From Caenorhabditis remanei (lineage: Eukaryota; Nematoda; Chromadorea; Rhabditida; Rhabditidae), in contig NC_071333.1 in NCBI RefSeq assembly GCF_010183535.1, positions 9,732,587 to 9,796,586 of the forward strand: a stretch of DNA of 64,000 nt, written 5' to 3'. Positions 37,001 through 49,952 of the stretch are shown piece after piece. Under the pieces are notes generated by a model, which had not been told where the DNA came from, did no database searches, and worked only from the letters and a program-made list of their open reading frames with translations. Numbering within the stretch: position 1 is the stretch's first letter; every line of letters starts with the position of its first letter. Made by a program: the position numbers and the translations under genes.

Positions 37001-40000
37001 TAAGTGCATACATTCTAGAAATCGAATTGAAACTCGGAACTTATATGCAACCACCTAATAATAAAAGTGCCGAGTTTTTATGTTGCAACTTACTTTTATT
37101 TCGATTACAGGCTAGACTCCGATGCGTTACAAAGCTACTAAACTTCATCTTCTCCTTTTTCCTCCCACCGCTCCTTTTTCGCTTCCTCTTTTCTTTATAT
37201 ATCTCTCCCGGGGATGGCCATTGTCGAAACAAAACTCAATCGCCGCCCCTTGCCTTCACCCTCTTCGTTTCTTCGAAGACGTCGACATCGTTGTCGTTCT
37301 CCTTCGCCAACTTCTACTATTTTATTCAAATTCAGGATGCGGCCCACTTGTTGGCCTACGCATTGCTTATGAAGAAATTGCGACAATCGAGACAAGAGCC
37401 GGACACGAACTTGTAATTAGCCGTGGTTTCTTAGTTTCCTGCAAGAGTTTCTCGAAACCTTTATTGTTTTGTTTTTCATTCCTCCATTCCTACAAATTGG
37501 CGTACTTTCGTTTCAGGACCACTTGTCTCTCAGTTTCTAGCACCATTGGGTGAATTACTGCTTGTTTATCAAGCTGTGATTCTTCCCATTCACACATCGT
37601 TTGGAACATTTGGTTGAAGGGAAAGAGAGTTGCGTAATCACCGCCTTCTTCTTGCAACCACGTTCTTCATCCTGACATTTGTCCTATGATTTCCGATTAT
37701 GTCCATTGTTTGGGTTTTAGGCTTTCAATTTGAAACATTCGCCTATGATCAGATTCTGAAGAAAGTTAGAAGTTTTCAAGCTTATTTTTGCGTATCCACT
37801 TTTGAGTGAGACCCCCTCCGTTTCTTGTTTATCTCTTTTTTTCAATTACTCATTTTGTTTGAAACGTTTGAAATGTTTCACGTTAATCTGCCCATGAGAA
37901 CTACCCTGCATTTCTTTTTTTCTTCTCATCCTTCTCTTTTCACTTTTTTTCTCAAATTGAATTGACCTCCATTCCTCTTGATGAAATTTTTCATACTGAT
38001 GTGAGAAGTTCTCATAAAGAACGATTATAAAATATTCATAACGGATTTCTTATTCGTTATTCTAAGAAAGAACTACTACCCATCCCACTCCTTTTCCATT
38101 ATTCTTCTCATTACCAATGTTCTTATTAGAGTTGTTTACTCTTTCAGAAACAATGGTAAACAAAAATAGCTTCTGTTTTTTTTCTTCCAATGGTTTTCCT
38201 TCAATTTCAACTTCTTTTTTTTCGAATTTCGGACAAGCTCTGCATCGAATGTGAATGTGCTCATTGCTGGTTTTTAGTACCGAATCCACAGGGGACGCAT
38301 ACATATGTCATTTATCCTAAAACGCCTACGTCGCACACGACTTCTATCAAAACTTTGCGCTGCCGTGGAACACATTCTAAATCTCTTTCTACAATTCTCA
38401 CGCTGACCTATGGATTTTACGGAGTTTAGTGGTGTTTCGACGCTTCGAAAAGAGTTTTCCCACCGCCGCCACCAACAACCACAATAAGATAGTAAACGTT
38501 AATGCAAATCAACTACGAGGCGTGAACAAGAGTGTAGAGTACTCGCTGTGTCCGTCGAAAACTGACAGGACGTGAGCACGGGAATGAAGAAGTGCTGGTG
38601 TTCCGTGCTGGTGGAGGAGCTTACTCTCATAATTACAACAGGCTCTCGCTTTGTCGAGCAGGAGCCTGAGGGGGCCCGATCAGCAGAGATAGAATGGTTC
38701 GTGAGTCAGTTGTCGATGCCTCCGCATTCTATCTACTCCTCTATGACCTCACGACCTCTATGCATTCTTTTCCTCCCAACTCGTATTCAATTTACAATCG
38801 GTGGTTTTTATCAACACAAAATCCATTCGTTGTTTTTTTTCACTTCTCTGACTTCTGTATCGTTTCAATTTTAGTTCCTTATGTTCATCCGACATTGGTT
38901 TAATTTTTTCCGAGAATCGTCTAGCAAATGAGATTTAGAAGCAGAAGGGAAAAGAAGAAGAGATCAGATAACTTGTTAGTTGTTTTCTTGTTTTCAAGTC
39001 GAAATACAAAGTGTTAGACCACAAGAAGTAGCGTCTTTGTGCATCCAACAAAAACATTCTAAGTCGGAGCAAAAAATCATATTAGTACAACTGACATTCA
39101 ATCCATTTTTTGGCGACACGGCTCACAAATTCATCAGATTTCGTTGCACATCTCAAATTGTCTCTTTCATTCATCCCATTTCGTTATTCCTAAGGGCCAT
39201 ATTTCGACTAAATTACTCGTGCGGGACCTCCCTTAATGGCCATTACGTGGAGATATGCCAAACTGAATTATCGGTATAATCGGGCTCATTAATGAACTCG
39301 GAAGAGCAACCGACAGATTTTCGAAAGACTTGCTCTTTCTGTGCGCCCATTTTGTTCATTCAAGTTTCATAATTCTATCTTCTCCGTTTTCTTTGTGAGT
39401 GACCGGATATGTGTGAAACGTTTTTGAATGAGGAAAACTTCTAAGCGGTCAGAGATTTCTTAGAAAACTAAATTTTGGTATTTTGAAGTTCTTTTCAAAA
39501 AATTAGTAAATTTGGTTTTCATCTGAAGAGCATACTCTTCAGTTCACAAAGTTTGTGATCTTACTGAAATTTCAGTTTTTGTTTTGTCGGACTGGTACTA
39601 GAATCACTTCTTACAATTTTTTTGCAGAAAATAGTAGAGCTTTTACATTGGATTTAACACACAACTCTTTCTAAAATTTCCAATTCTATATACGGAAAAT
39701 ACCACACTAATCCCCTGTATTTTTACATATCTTTCACATCCATTTCTTTTTTCATTTTTACGAATCACGTATCTCAACATGAATTATTATTCGATTTTTC
39801 CTATCCTTCCCCTTGTTATCAAATTTGTTTCTTCTCTCAAACCTTGGCAGTGATTAATTTCAACCCATGTCCTCATGATCCAGAGCACTTGGGTTTGTTG
39901 TCAAGATGTGAAACACTAATCCAGTTAGGCCTTCGACACTTCTAATTGGTGTCGTCCATTTAATCACTGTGTTCATTGAGCGGTCATCCGTAACACACGG

Positions 40001-42067
40001 CCTTATGTAATTTAGTTCATTGTGCAATGGTGAACTTGATTCTAATTCTCTGGGTTCGTTTCTGAAATGCTGTTGTTGCCTACCATACTATTATGTCATC
40101 AAGCAACTTTTCTGTCTGCTGTGTTACTCAATACATTTTCTTTTTTTACTTCACCCACTTTCATATTTCGTATCAATATCAAAAATCTAGTTCTAAAATA
40201 CTGGTCAGATGAAAAATAGCCGGATACGTTTCGCCCCTCTTTTTCCTTTTTATTTTTTCAATGCCGCCTGTCCTAACATGTGTTGCCTCTGAGGGTAATC
40301 TCATATTTCACGTTGTGCTAATCACCTTGTAGAAAAATGAGTGTGGATAGAAAAAAGAAGAGATAGAGCAAGTACCTTCTGTCAAAACCTTCTCCCCGAG
40401 GAGTGATCTTTCTAAGTTTCCCGGAAGACGAGGTACTTTGCTTATTAGCATATGCCAGTCATTGTTCAGTAATGATGAATGAGCGCGTTTAGCAATTTAT
40501 GACTAAGTTTGTGTGACATGTTTGAGATGTAGTGTGAAATTTAGTGACAACAAGCGTATATTGTTATGTTCTCACTTTTTGGACTCTCTGAAAAAGCTAG
40601 CTATTTTTTCCGAGCATTCACTCGTTTTACTCAATTTCCTTCGAGCATCTATGATAGACATTGCACTACATCATGGTGGAAAAAGGACATCTATCTTATC
40701 CTTAGCTCGTTTTTCTGGGACACACATTGCCTGCCAAAACAAAACGTGGGTTTTTCTTCGCTAGTCCTGTCTGTTGCAACTCGTCTTCTTGTCAAGCTCA
40801 AAAGTTGTCGCGCCGCCTACAAATGAGCGTTTCTTCCTCCTCTTTTCTTTGCTCCGTATCTTCTAAAACTATTCAATTTTTTGCTTTTTCTCTCTTTCTT
40901 TATTTTTGTTTTTATTCTCATTCTAGTCTTTATTTTTATTCAATTCTTCTACCCGGACCCCCGCTTCCTCTAAATTTTTATTCTAGCCTAGTCTCATTTT
41001 CCCCTGAAGCTCATTCACTCAATTCCTTTTTCATATTGTCGCTCTAGTACCCAAAACATCATTAGTGATTCTCTCATAATACGTGTTTATTGAGGTTACG
41101 TTATTAATAATCAGATTGAAATGCTCCTCAACAAGGAGCCTCCTTCCGTATGCCCTCTTGAATCACCCGTCCAATTCCAATTCGTACTCTCACGACTACA
41201 TGACTCTCTCCCTCTCCTGTTCTTCTAATCCTTACCGCTTTTCGTTTTGCCCTCCAATAATCTCTCATGTCAACCACCGGAGGCCCCATTAAACAGGATC
41301 CTTTCTTATGGTCAAATGGCACTTCGTTTTTGGTTTTGGCGGCCAGGGATTTTTCTGAATGCGACATATTGGTCAATTTCCTTTGAACGCGTCCGCTAAA
41401 AATTGTTCCCCTGAGAGAGTGGAAAACTTAAAAACGACTTTTCAAATGAAAATTTTTTGGCAACATTCAAAAACCTACCGTAATCTTTCAAGACGGTCTT
41501 TTTTCCTTATCCAAATTATATTTTTTCTGAACATTTCTGTGGAACAATACAAATCTTTTTCTTGGGTCTCATGGAAAAACACCTGCGGCCTGTGAAACAG
41601 GTACATAAATACTACAAACGACTAACAACAATCCTCTCCAATCATCCCGTTAGACGATATTTAATGAGAGGCTACGTAGGGCCCGAAAGAAACCGGCGTA
41701 GGTCCGCAGGGAGAGTGACTCGCGCTAACTTTTTGCAATGTGAGAAACGTGTGTCTGTGTTTGCGTCTCGCTTCAACCACATCATCATTTCTTATCCCAA
41801 ATTTTCTTCTCAACTTCTCAACTTTCTCTCTCGCCAATGATTGAGCACCAAAACAATCGGAAGATCATTTTGAATGGACAGCTGGACATACTGGTTCTTT
41901 TCTTACGTGTGAAAACTTTTGTGGGTGGACAACCGGCAACCACTAGAAAATGTCTAGGAGTTTTAATAATATCTACATTGCGTGATAATCTTGTCTCATT
42001 CAAACTTTTATTTTCTTCCTCCTCTTTCTTTTTATTCTTTACGCCGAGTTATAAATTTTCAGGCAGT
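34064..42067. other. Long non-coding stretch, TBC 3' flank to syg-1 promoter
   Basis: Eight kilobases without a gene I can support. Notable points are an open frame at 34603-34959 after a GATTACAG site, and a 40-nt hairpin at 36656-36695. There is also a codon-rich frame after an acceptor at 38566-38875 with a GTGAGT donor near 38702, and a GC-richer stretch at 41680-41730. Much of the rest is T-rich. Large upstream regions are typical of neuronal adhesion genes, so enhancers of syg-1 may lie here. That is inference. Confidence 0.4.
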
Positions 42068-45000
42068 ATGGTACGGTGGCTTCTATGGCCACTGTTTTTG
42101 CTTCAACTGGCTGTTTGCCAACAATTGCAACAACGAATAGTAGAAGCCCCAAAAGACACGTTGGCTGCAGTCGGAGAAACAGCAATTCTGACATGTAGAG
42201 TTGAACATCAAGTAAGATTTCTTTTGAGAGAATGATCTATGAAGCTCGCTCGAAAAATTCATAACTTTTCAAAAAATGAAGTGTCGAATGAAGTGCGCGC
42301 TGATGGTCAAGAAACTTCCCTGTTAAAGTTTTTTCGTCCTGATTGGGTTACTAGCGCACAAATTCTGCAAAAATGCAATTTACATGAAATGTTAGGCAGA
42401 AAAAACGAGCAGAAAGAAATGATGTTCTTGGTAGTAATACTTTTCATTTTTTAGCAAGGACCAGTTCAATGGATGAAAGATGACTTTGGATTGGGTACGG
42501 ATAGAGATAAACCATTACCTGGTAACAAAAGATACAGAATGGTTGGAAGTGCTGCTAATGGGGAGTACAATTTGGAGGTGAGTTTTTTTTCTTTATATTG
42601 ATATCATTTACGTTGTCCATTTCCAGATTTCTAATGTCACCTTGTTTGATGATGATGACTTCGCTTGTCAAATATCAGAATCCGACCACGCAAAAGCAGT
42701 TGTCTCAAGTAAAGCAAAACTCACTGTGCTAGGTAAGTACTAAAGTGCAAATCGTTTGCACTAATCATCGGTTCCGCAACATTACACTTGCTTCAAAAAC
42801 GAGTCGAAACTAAATTCTCACAATCTCCGGTTTCCAAAAAGTCTACGGTTTTTTTTCACTTGAGAACTTGCTATGAAATTCAAATGACAGATCGACAATT
42901 CGCGCGGCGGCTGCCAATTAATGTCATCATAAACGTGTGCTGCCAGCGCCAATTTATCTCTGAAGTGGCTGTTGAGGGTACGCATCCGCGCGTACTCCTT
43001 CACCAAACCACCACCATCCGATTTGCCGCGTTCTCTGATATGGCAGCAGCTGCTCAGTTGAACACAAAAACAACGCCGCTTCTGGGCGAGGGACTCGTGG
43101 CGGTGGGCACGCGATATTGGTGTAAATCTCATTGTGAAGATCCGGGTCCCCCCGACGGGTCATTATTCAAATAATGCGGTGGAATATTTTCACATTGAAA
43201 CGAATTGAACGGAGGGGGGAATGAGAAACGGAAATTAGTGACGGGAGGAAAAACAAATTCTCATATTTTTCATATTTCAGTGAGACCAACACCGCCAAAA
43301 ATATTGAAAAGTCATCATTCCCTGAAAGCGATTGCTGGAGATCCAATTACCCAGTCATGTTTATCAAGGAAAGGAAAACCACCACCAACTATTGGATGGG
43401 CAATTGCATCCGATGAACATGGAAAGCATATCATTTCCTGGTTAGGAGAGTCTCGCTCCAAATTTGGAGGAATTCATGGTACAGAAAACCGAAGGCACAG
43501 TCCATTTCAATTTACCCTTTCAGCTAAACCAGAAATCTCACAAGAGACAGTGATTGCACATGTAAATGAAACCACTCAAGTCGAAGGAGGGGAACATAAT
43601 TCACGAGAGGACTCAAGCATTTACAGTATTATGAGCAACGTGAGGTATGTTTCAAAGGAGAGAATTCTCAAGTGGAATCAGTTTTGAATACATAAGAATT
43701 AATTTATCTGAAATGTTCTTTTTCAGTTTTGTACCAAGGCCAGAAGATGACCACAAATATCTCGTATGTATCAGCCAGCACATGACATTTCCCAATAAGG
43801 TAAAAGAATTGTCAGAAATCATTCAAAAAATTTGGTTGATTACAGATTGAAGTGGATTCGGTGAAACTTGCTCTCCAATATGCACCCCAAATCAATTTGA
43901 CTATTGCATCGAAGGTTCCTTTGAGAGAAAATGGATCCGCTCTTCTTGCCTGTAATATAAATGCAAAGCCACTCGATAATGTGAAGATCAGCTGGTACAA
44001 GGGAAATCAGAAGTTGAGAGAAACTGGAGATGTATGTTTTTGAATCTAGTTTGATTTAATAATATGATAATTTTAGACTCTCACATTCGAAACACTGAAA
44101 ATGGAAGATCACAACCGCGACATTCACTGCGAGGCTACAAATGCGATTGGAACTTCAAGAGGCTCTATCAAATTGAATGTTGCCTGTACGTTCTTTTCCC
44201 CTTGATTTTTAAATTTTATTTGATTTCAAAAAAACTAGCAGATCCTGCTGATTCGTAGTTTTGCGTCAGAGCAGTTCAAGCGATATGTTCCAACTCGATG
44301 CTTTCTACATTAAATTCTTAAGCATGAGTAGTTTTATAGAAAAACAACTGTGACCAAGGCACAAAAGTAGTGAACTTGATCTTGTAAACACTCAAAGATC
44401 ATCCTATACTGATAAAACGATTTATTTTAGTTGGAGCACGTATAATGTCGACGTCACAAGATAAAGAAGTGAACGAAGGGGACAACGCATTCTTCCACTG
44501 TGCAACACTGGCAAATCCTGCACCGGCAATTTTCTGGACACGTGGAGATAGTGATGAGATTATTGGTCATGGAGAAAAGTAATAGTTGTTTTCGGAATAC
44601 ACGTGCATAAATATTATATTTTCAGTTTGACATTAGAAAATGTGAGGACGTGGCAACAAGGAAATTATAACTGTACCGCTACCGTGGATGGCTTCAGAAA
44701 ACAAATTTTATCTCACTATCTGCATATCAGAGGTTTGAACTTGGTTGATGTATCCCAAAACAATTGTCAATATGTTTTTCAGGCCCACCTACAGTTTCTA
44801 TGAAAGACGAAGTAGCAGCTTCCCTCGACGAAGCGACAGAAATCATTTGTGAGATTAGTGGAAGACCGAAGACGAATAATGTTAGATGGACATTAAATGG
44901 GAAAGAGATTAACTTTAATAATGGAAGGATTACGGTAGGTATAATGCCAAATCAAATGTGATGGTATGGGTTATAAAGAACTGGAAATCCCATTTGTCAT

Positions 45001-45955
45001 TGTAAACGGATTCCGAACACTAATTCCTTTCCAGGTGCATCAGTACCCGAAGCCTTATGGGAAAGAAAGTATTCTGAAGATCAAGGATTTAAAAGAAGAA
45101 GATTTCGGAGTGTACAACTGTTCTGCAAACAACGGATTAGGATTTGACAATCGCGGAACATTGCTCAAAAAGCGGAATCTTTTCGATTGGATTGGTATGA
45201 GTCATCTATCAAATGTCATATTCAGAATTCAATTTTTAGTTATCACCGCCAAGTTCGATCGGGCGGTTGCATATGCAATATTTGGCGCAGGAATCGTTCT
45301 TGTGTCTTTACTTTGCTGCATTTGTTTGTGCAAAACTCATTGTCGATCTAAAAAATCAAAATTCATAGGTTAGTCTTTAAAAATCATATAGCAGGTGTAA
45401 TGTTGAAATTTGAAGTTTCAGATGACCAATCTGATGTGACGGTGAAATGTGAGGCATTGGATGGACAGTATTTCCCGGAAATGTACAGTAGTAGTCCGGT
45501 AGACAATGTTCATCTTTCTACAAAGGTATTCATTCAATCAATTTCCTATTATACATGTCATTATTACAGGACTACATTTCGATTCCACAGAACAATCCAG
45601 ATCTAGATTTTCTTGGTGCTAACGGATCATTTGGACCGCCAGGAGGATTATATCCAAAGTGCTTCAACAACTCGGCCAATGAATACATCTACAACCGGTA
45701 TGAACACTCATATGGATCGTTTGGAAGTGGACTCTCAACCCCTGGAGGTACTAACCCTAACCAGCAACCGCGTGCACATAACAAGTTTCTTTTCTTATTT
45801 CAGGCGTTTCAGATATGTACGGTGTAGCGATGGGAGACAAGTTGCCAGTCATGGAAACGTTGCAAGAGGTCGAGACTCCAAAGACATCCAACTACAATTT
45901 CCTGTCGTCGCCGGAAGTAGTCCGACCAATTAGCAGAACATCAACCCACGTGTAG
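42068..45955 (+). CDS. syg-1: SYG-1 (Kirre/Neph1-type immunoglobulin adhesion receptor)
   Basis: Fifteen exons in phase (42068-42211, 42455-42577, 42627-42732, 43281-43644, 43727-43799, 43846-44031, 44077-44185, 44431-44578, 44626-44732, 44783-44934, 45035-45194, 45240-45368, 45422-45525, 45570-45747, 45804-45955) give 744 residues. A signal peptide (WLLWPLFLLQLAVCQ) leads into five Ig domains, with cysteine pairs such as ILTCRVEH/DDFACQ and FFHCATLA/NYNCTA. A single membrane helix (AVAYAIFGAGIVLVSLLCCI) lies at about 567-587. The cytoplasmic tail ends in THV, a PDZ-binding motif. In C. elegans SYG-1 binds SYG-2 to place the HSN synapses. The ATG lies five bases after a TTTTCAG site. Intron 3 (548 bp) is unusually GC-rich. 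Confidence 0.93.
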
Positions 45956-46240
45956 AAACAAAACTATGACAACATTTTCCTGGTGCCATCGCTAAAAAAT
46001 CATCCGATTTATTGTTTGTCACTGTAAAAGTGCACATCTATCTTTTCTTTATCTTCCTTTTTTTTCTGCAAATTAAAAGCGGCCGACGCCTCCGTTTTGT
46101 ATCGGTGGTGATCAATCACATGAATGATATTTTGTGTCATACAAGAGCGTTCTTCAGTTTTTGATATGTTCCCTTGATTTTTATCTTATTAGAAACGGGT
46201 TTCGCTTGCCATTCTCATTTTTCCGACCCACCCTCAGATT

Positions 46241-46274
46241 TTTCTTGACATCAATTTTTTTTTCTTGACATCAA
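46241..46274. repeat. Short tandem duplication in syg-1 3' region
   Basis: The 14-mer TTTCTTGACATCAA occurs at 46241-46254 and again at 46261-46274, joined by a T-run. It is probably replication slippage. No function is apparent. Confidence 0.8.
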
Positions 46275-47556
46275 CCACTGAATGACCCCCCCCCAACATT
46301 GGTTTCCCTATCATCCGCCTATAACTTATTTTCACTTGTCATTTCATATTCTATCTTCTTTTGTATTCAATTTTTTCTCCTCAATGTTCCCTGCTGGAGT
46401 TTGTATGTTTCATTTTTTTCAACTGTTCTGAATGTATTCTAGTCATCTGCAATAAAACATTTTATACTTACAACGCACCTTCTTATTGCAGGTGGTTTTT
46501 TTTAAGTGTTGCAGTTGAAACTCCGAAAAAAAAGTTGCATGAACTCAGTCACTCTGGAAGTCGTCATACAATGCAGAGATTTGTAAACTAAGTTGTGCTG
46601 TACGGTAAAGTTTTATTTTCTGTGTTCAACACCTTTCCATTATCAATGCACGTGGCAGAATAAAACTGGGTCACTCTCCTCCCCAACATTCAAAATGAAG
46701 CGACCACTTTATCATCTTGATAGGATAGGCAGGCACCGCAGGATCTTTTGAAAGGAAAGGATACGTGCCTCAGCAGCTTTCAATTTTTTTGAACCTGTCA
46801 AGTCGTTAGTCTCAACCCCTGATGTTGATTAATAGTCGGTAGTTCTTATCTTTGTGGTTCCCAGCTTCAGTTTCTACCAATTAGCTTTTCTCCACTGCTT
46901 TCTTTTCTTGCGGCTTCCCATTTTTCCTGTCTGATGATCAGTGGTCCCCTCTTCATCCTTGCCGTTTTGCACATTCAGGAGTCAAAAACAAAGTATATCA
47001 CTCAATTCTAATTATCTTGAGTTGAATCTTGAAATAGAGTGGAGTCTGGCAATCAAGCTTCTCGAGTCACGTGTTATATTGATAATGCCAACTCCCTCGG
47101 TAGTCTAATTTTGGAACAGCGCGATGCATTACTTCCTCATGTGAGAAGCCAATTGCTTTTCAGCTTTGAGCTATTACTATTCTTTGTCCTCGGCTTCTAA
47201 ACTTCGGTCCAGTGTCATAGAACATCATCCCCTCTATTTGCCTAATCCGGTACGTCAGTTGCGCCGCGCTGCGCCTTGGCTCTTGGAGGTTCCGCCTCCA
47301 ATTATTGGGCAGGCGCCTCGCTGTCTCTCATTCTTGAAAGCAAAACCTAAACATTCAATTCTGTGTTTGTTCTCCTTTTCCGACAGCTACTACTGATGTG
47401 AGTTGATAATTGATAGGCGGGGTGATAGAATCGAAGATTAAACATTGATCAATTTTCAATATGAGTTCTGAAGTTCATATAATAACACCTTATTTCTTTT
47501 CTGACCGAGATAAATATAGTCTAACAAATTGTAGTCAAGCAGATAGTAGATCAATC

Positions 47557-47573
47557 ATATATATATATATATA
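47557..47573. repeat. AT dinucleotide repeat
   Basis: A perfect (AT)8 tract in otherwise AT-rich intergenic DNA. Confidence 0.85.
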
Positions 47574-49952
47574 ATTCTGTTTTTTCGATTTCTACTAACT
47601 TTCATTTCTGTTGTATGAAAGAATCTAGTGAGTTGAAAAATGTGCTCCTATTCGAATACTGTGTACAGTAGTGGAACTAGATTTAAGAGTTAAATTCGTC
47701 AGTCAATCCATCTTTAGAAAATCATCCGATAGAATGATATATAATACTTGTCTACTAGAATAATGAGCTTCTAGATGATCTGATCCTTTCTAGTTTACAC
47801 ATTCTTGTCTCCTTGCTACTTCATTCCACATGTTAGCAAATGTCTAGCATTAAGCCAGAGTTCCCACGCCCGTTGCTCGGATGCTTTAAACTCATCAGCT
47901 AAGTTTTTTTTTAACTTGACCCAACCCGCTCTTCCGTCTCAATCCAACTTTTTTACATTTGATTTATTTCTGTTTCAATCAAGTTACTTTTCCAATTTTA
48001 GTTTTCCTTTTTTGCAATCACATGGATGCCTTTTTTTCAGTTTTTATTTTCAAGAATGACGTGAGAAGGTATACATAAGCCACATTTCTTTTTTTTTTTG
48101 CAATCCGGATATGTATTGGAAAAACCTGAAATGATGTTAATTTGCACTTTTGTGGAATGTTCCTCTTGGATCATAGCAGAAACTACAATAAGAAATCCGA
48201 GAGTTTGATCCAGATGTTGTATGACTCGTTGTCAATCCTTGCATTAGTTTCAAATCCTTTAACCACTATAATTGTAGGTCTTCTCCTCCGTTTTTTGGCT
48301 CCTCCTCAGATTATAAAAAAAAACTGAAACTAATTCGAAGCCCTTCTAGTCTCTTAGGTTTTCACATGTTCTTTAAAATAATCCAAATCTAAATCTGAAG
48401 CCCCTCATTTCGGAATAAAAATTTTCTCCAATTTGACTCCGTCACGTTTTGCACCCAAAACTTCAACCTCATGAAGAATCAATGTCTTCCCCGTTTTTCA
48501 TTCGATGTGTGGTGCTCCTAGTGAATCGCTTCGTCTTCTTCTTCTTTCTCTTTTTCTTCTCCTCTAGTGTAACATGTTCCTTCCTTTTTTCTTTTTTCTT
48601 CCACTTTTTGATTGCTTTCTCTCAAACTCTAAATGTTTTGGAAACCACAGATTGCAGGTCACACGTGTGATTATCTCAGTTTCCTCTAATCGGCTACCAT
48701 CTTCACTGCTCTTCAATCAAAGGTGAGATATCTTCTGCTCCTTCATTCTTCACTGACCAACACAATCACTTTATTCAACTTTTTTGAATTCATTTCCGTC
48801 ACTTACTCATATCTAATGAAATCATTTCGAACTAACAATAGTCGTTACATATAATGAGAATTCCCCGCAGGCGTGTTCGGTGTCTTTCAACCTCAGTCCG
48901 CCTTCAATTTCGTTTCTAATCAGTTCATCATTTTTTTTCATTCCTTTTTTTATCGATGCACGTTTCCTGTCAAGTAGTTGGTCACTCACTCTTTCTTTTA
49001 TTTTGAACCTAATTTTGAGAATAATTTTTAAAGGCATTTGATCGTAACACAAGACAGAAAAAGAAAAAAAAAGAGAAAAGAAAAATGCCGAGTTCGTGGG
49101 CGAGCGTCCCTGAGCGCCAAATTGACTAGACACCATCACAAAAGAAAGAGAATAAATGCATCATTTTTAATGTGAAATTCGTGAGCAGTAGTCATGCCTT
49201 CCTACCTAATCATTTTTATTATTTCTTCAACCATTCCATGACACCTCAAATTTCGCGATCCTCGAATCCTTCAATCCATTCTGTTGCGTGCTTCTTCCTC
49301 TTCCTCTTCTTTTTCTTCTTCTTTTTTCCTTTTTCCTCGAAAGGGGGTCATTTGAAAGGACCAGATGCTCAACTCGGCTCCTCGACTTCTCTTTTTCTCT
49401 TGAAAAAAGAGTTAGAGTTCCGCTGCTTTGAAAATGAGTTGGAAAAATCATCAAGACATGATTCCATCTGTCATTCTTCCCTCTCTTCTCTTTTCGACCC
49501 GTCACAATTTCCTCTGCACTTTCAATTTCTCTCGACCATCATTTTTATCTTTGGGTTGACCCATGTCATATTACTCACATACCTGCACTTTCTAAATTTG
49601 TCGTCCGATTCCGAATACATTTTCAAACTAGAAAAATGAGAAGTTTATAAAGAAGATTTGAGATCAATGAGTCAGGAGAATTTATTCATCCGGTGCCAAA
49701 CATCGTTTTGGTCGAGATAAGCCGCAAGTATTTGTGGTTTGAGAAGACAAAACGGAGAGTGTCCCCTTAAAAGTGCATTTAGCTGTTTCTTACAAGCCGC
49801 CGAGCGCCTGCAAGAAGCAAGGCGCGTGCTCCTCTGACCGATCGACATTTCTGAGCACCCGTCTTAATCGAAAAACTCTTCCCGCTTATCATCGGCTCAC
49901 AGAATGCACTTTTTTCATGGGGCCATCACCAAACTTTTTCGGATTCTATTTT

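Larger units (their letters stand above)
45956..49952. other. Intergenic downstream of syg-1
   Basis: The syg-1 3' UTR comes first (AATAAA near 46451). Then follow a 20-bp direct repeat pair (46241-46274), a run of nine C's at 46286, a GC-rich fold at 47271-47316 and an AT repeat at 47557-47573. A possible non-coding exon lies between an acceptor at 48651 and a GTGAGA donor at 48721. A 105-codon minus-strand frame at 48822-49139 has a charged, exon-like second half but a T-tract in its middle. None of these is a supported gene. Confidence 0.35.

Noticed and set aside
36895..37553. Overlapping long frames of 173 and 143 codons
   Set aside because: Two frames are open at once because stop codons are rare in the CT-rich sequence; neither has a convincing exon partner.
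49172..49639. 155-codon plus-strand frame
   Set aside because: Driven by T-rich and CTT-rich tracts (long Phe/Leu/Ser runs), with no splice context or coding-like composition.
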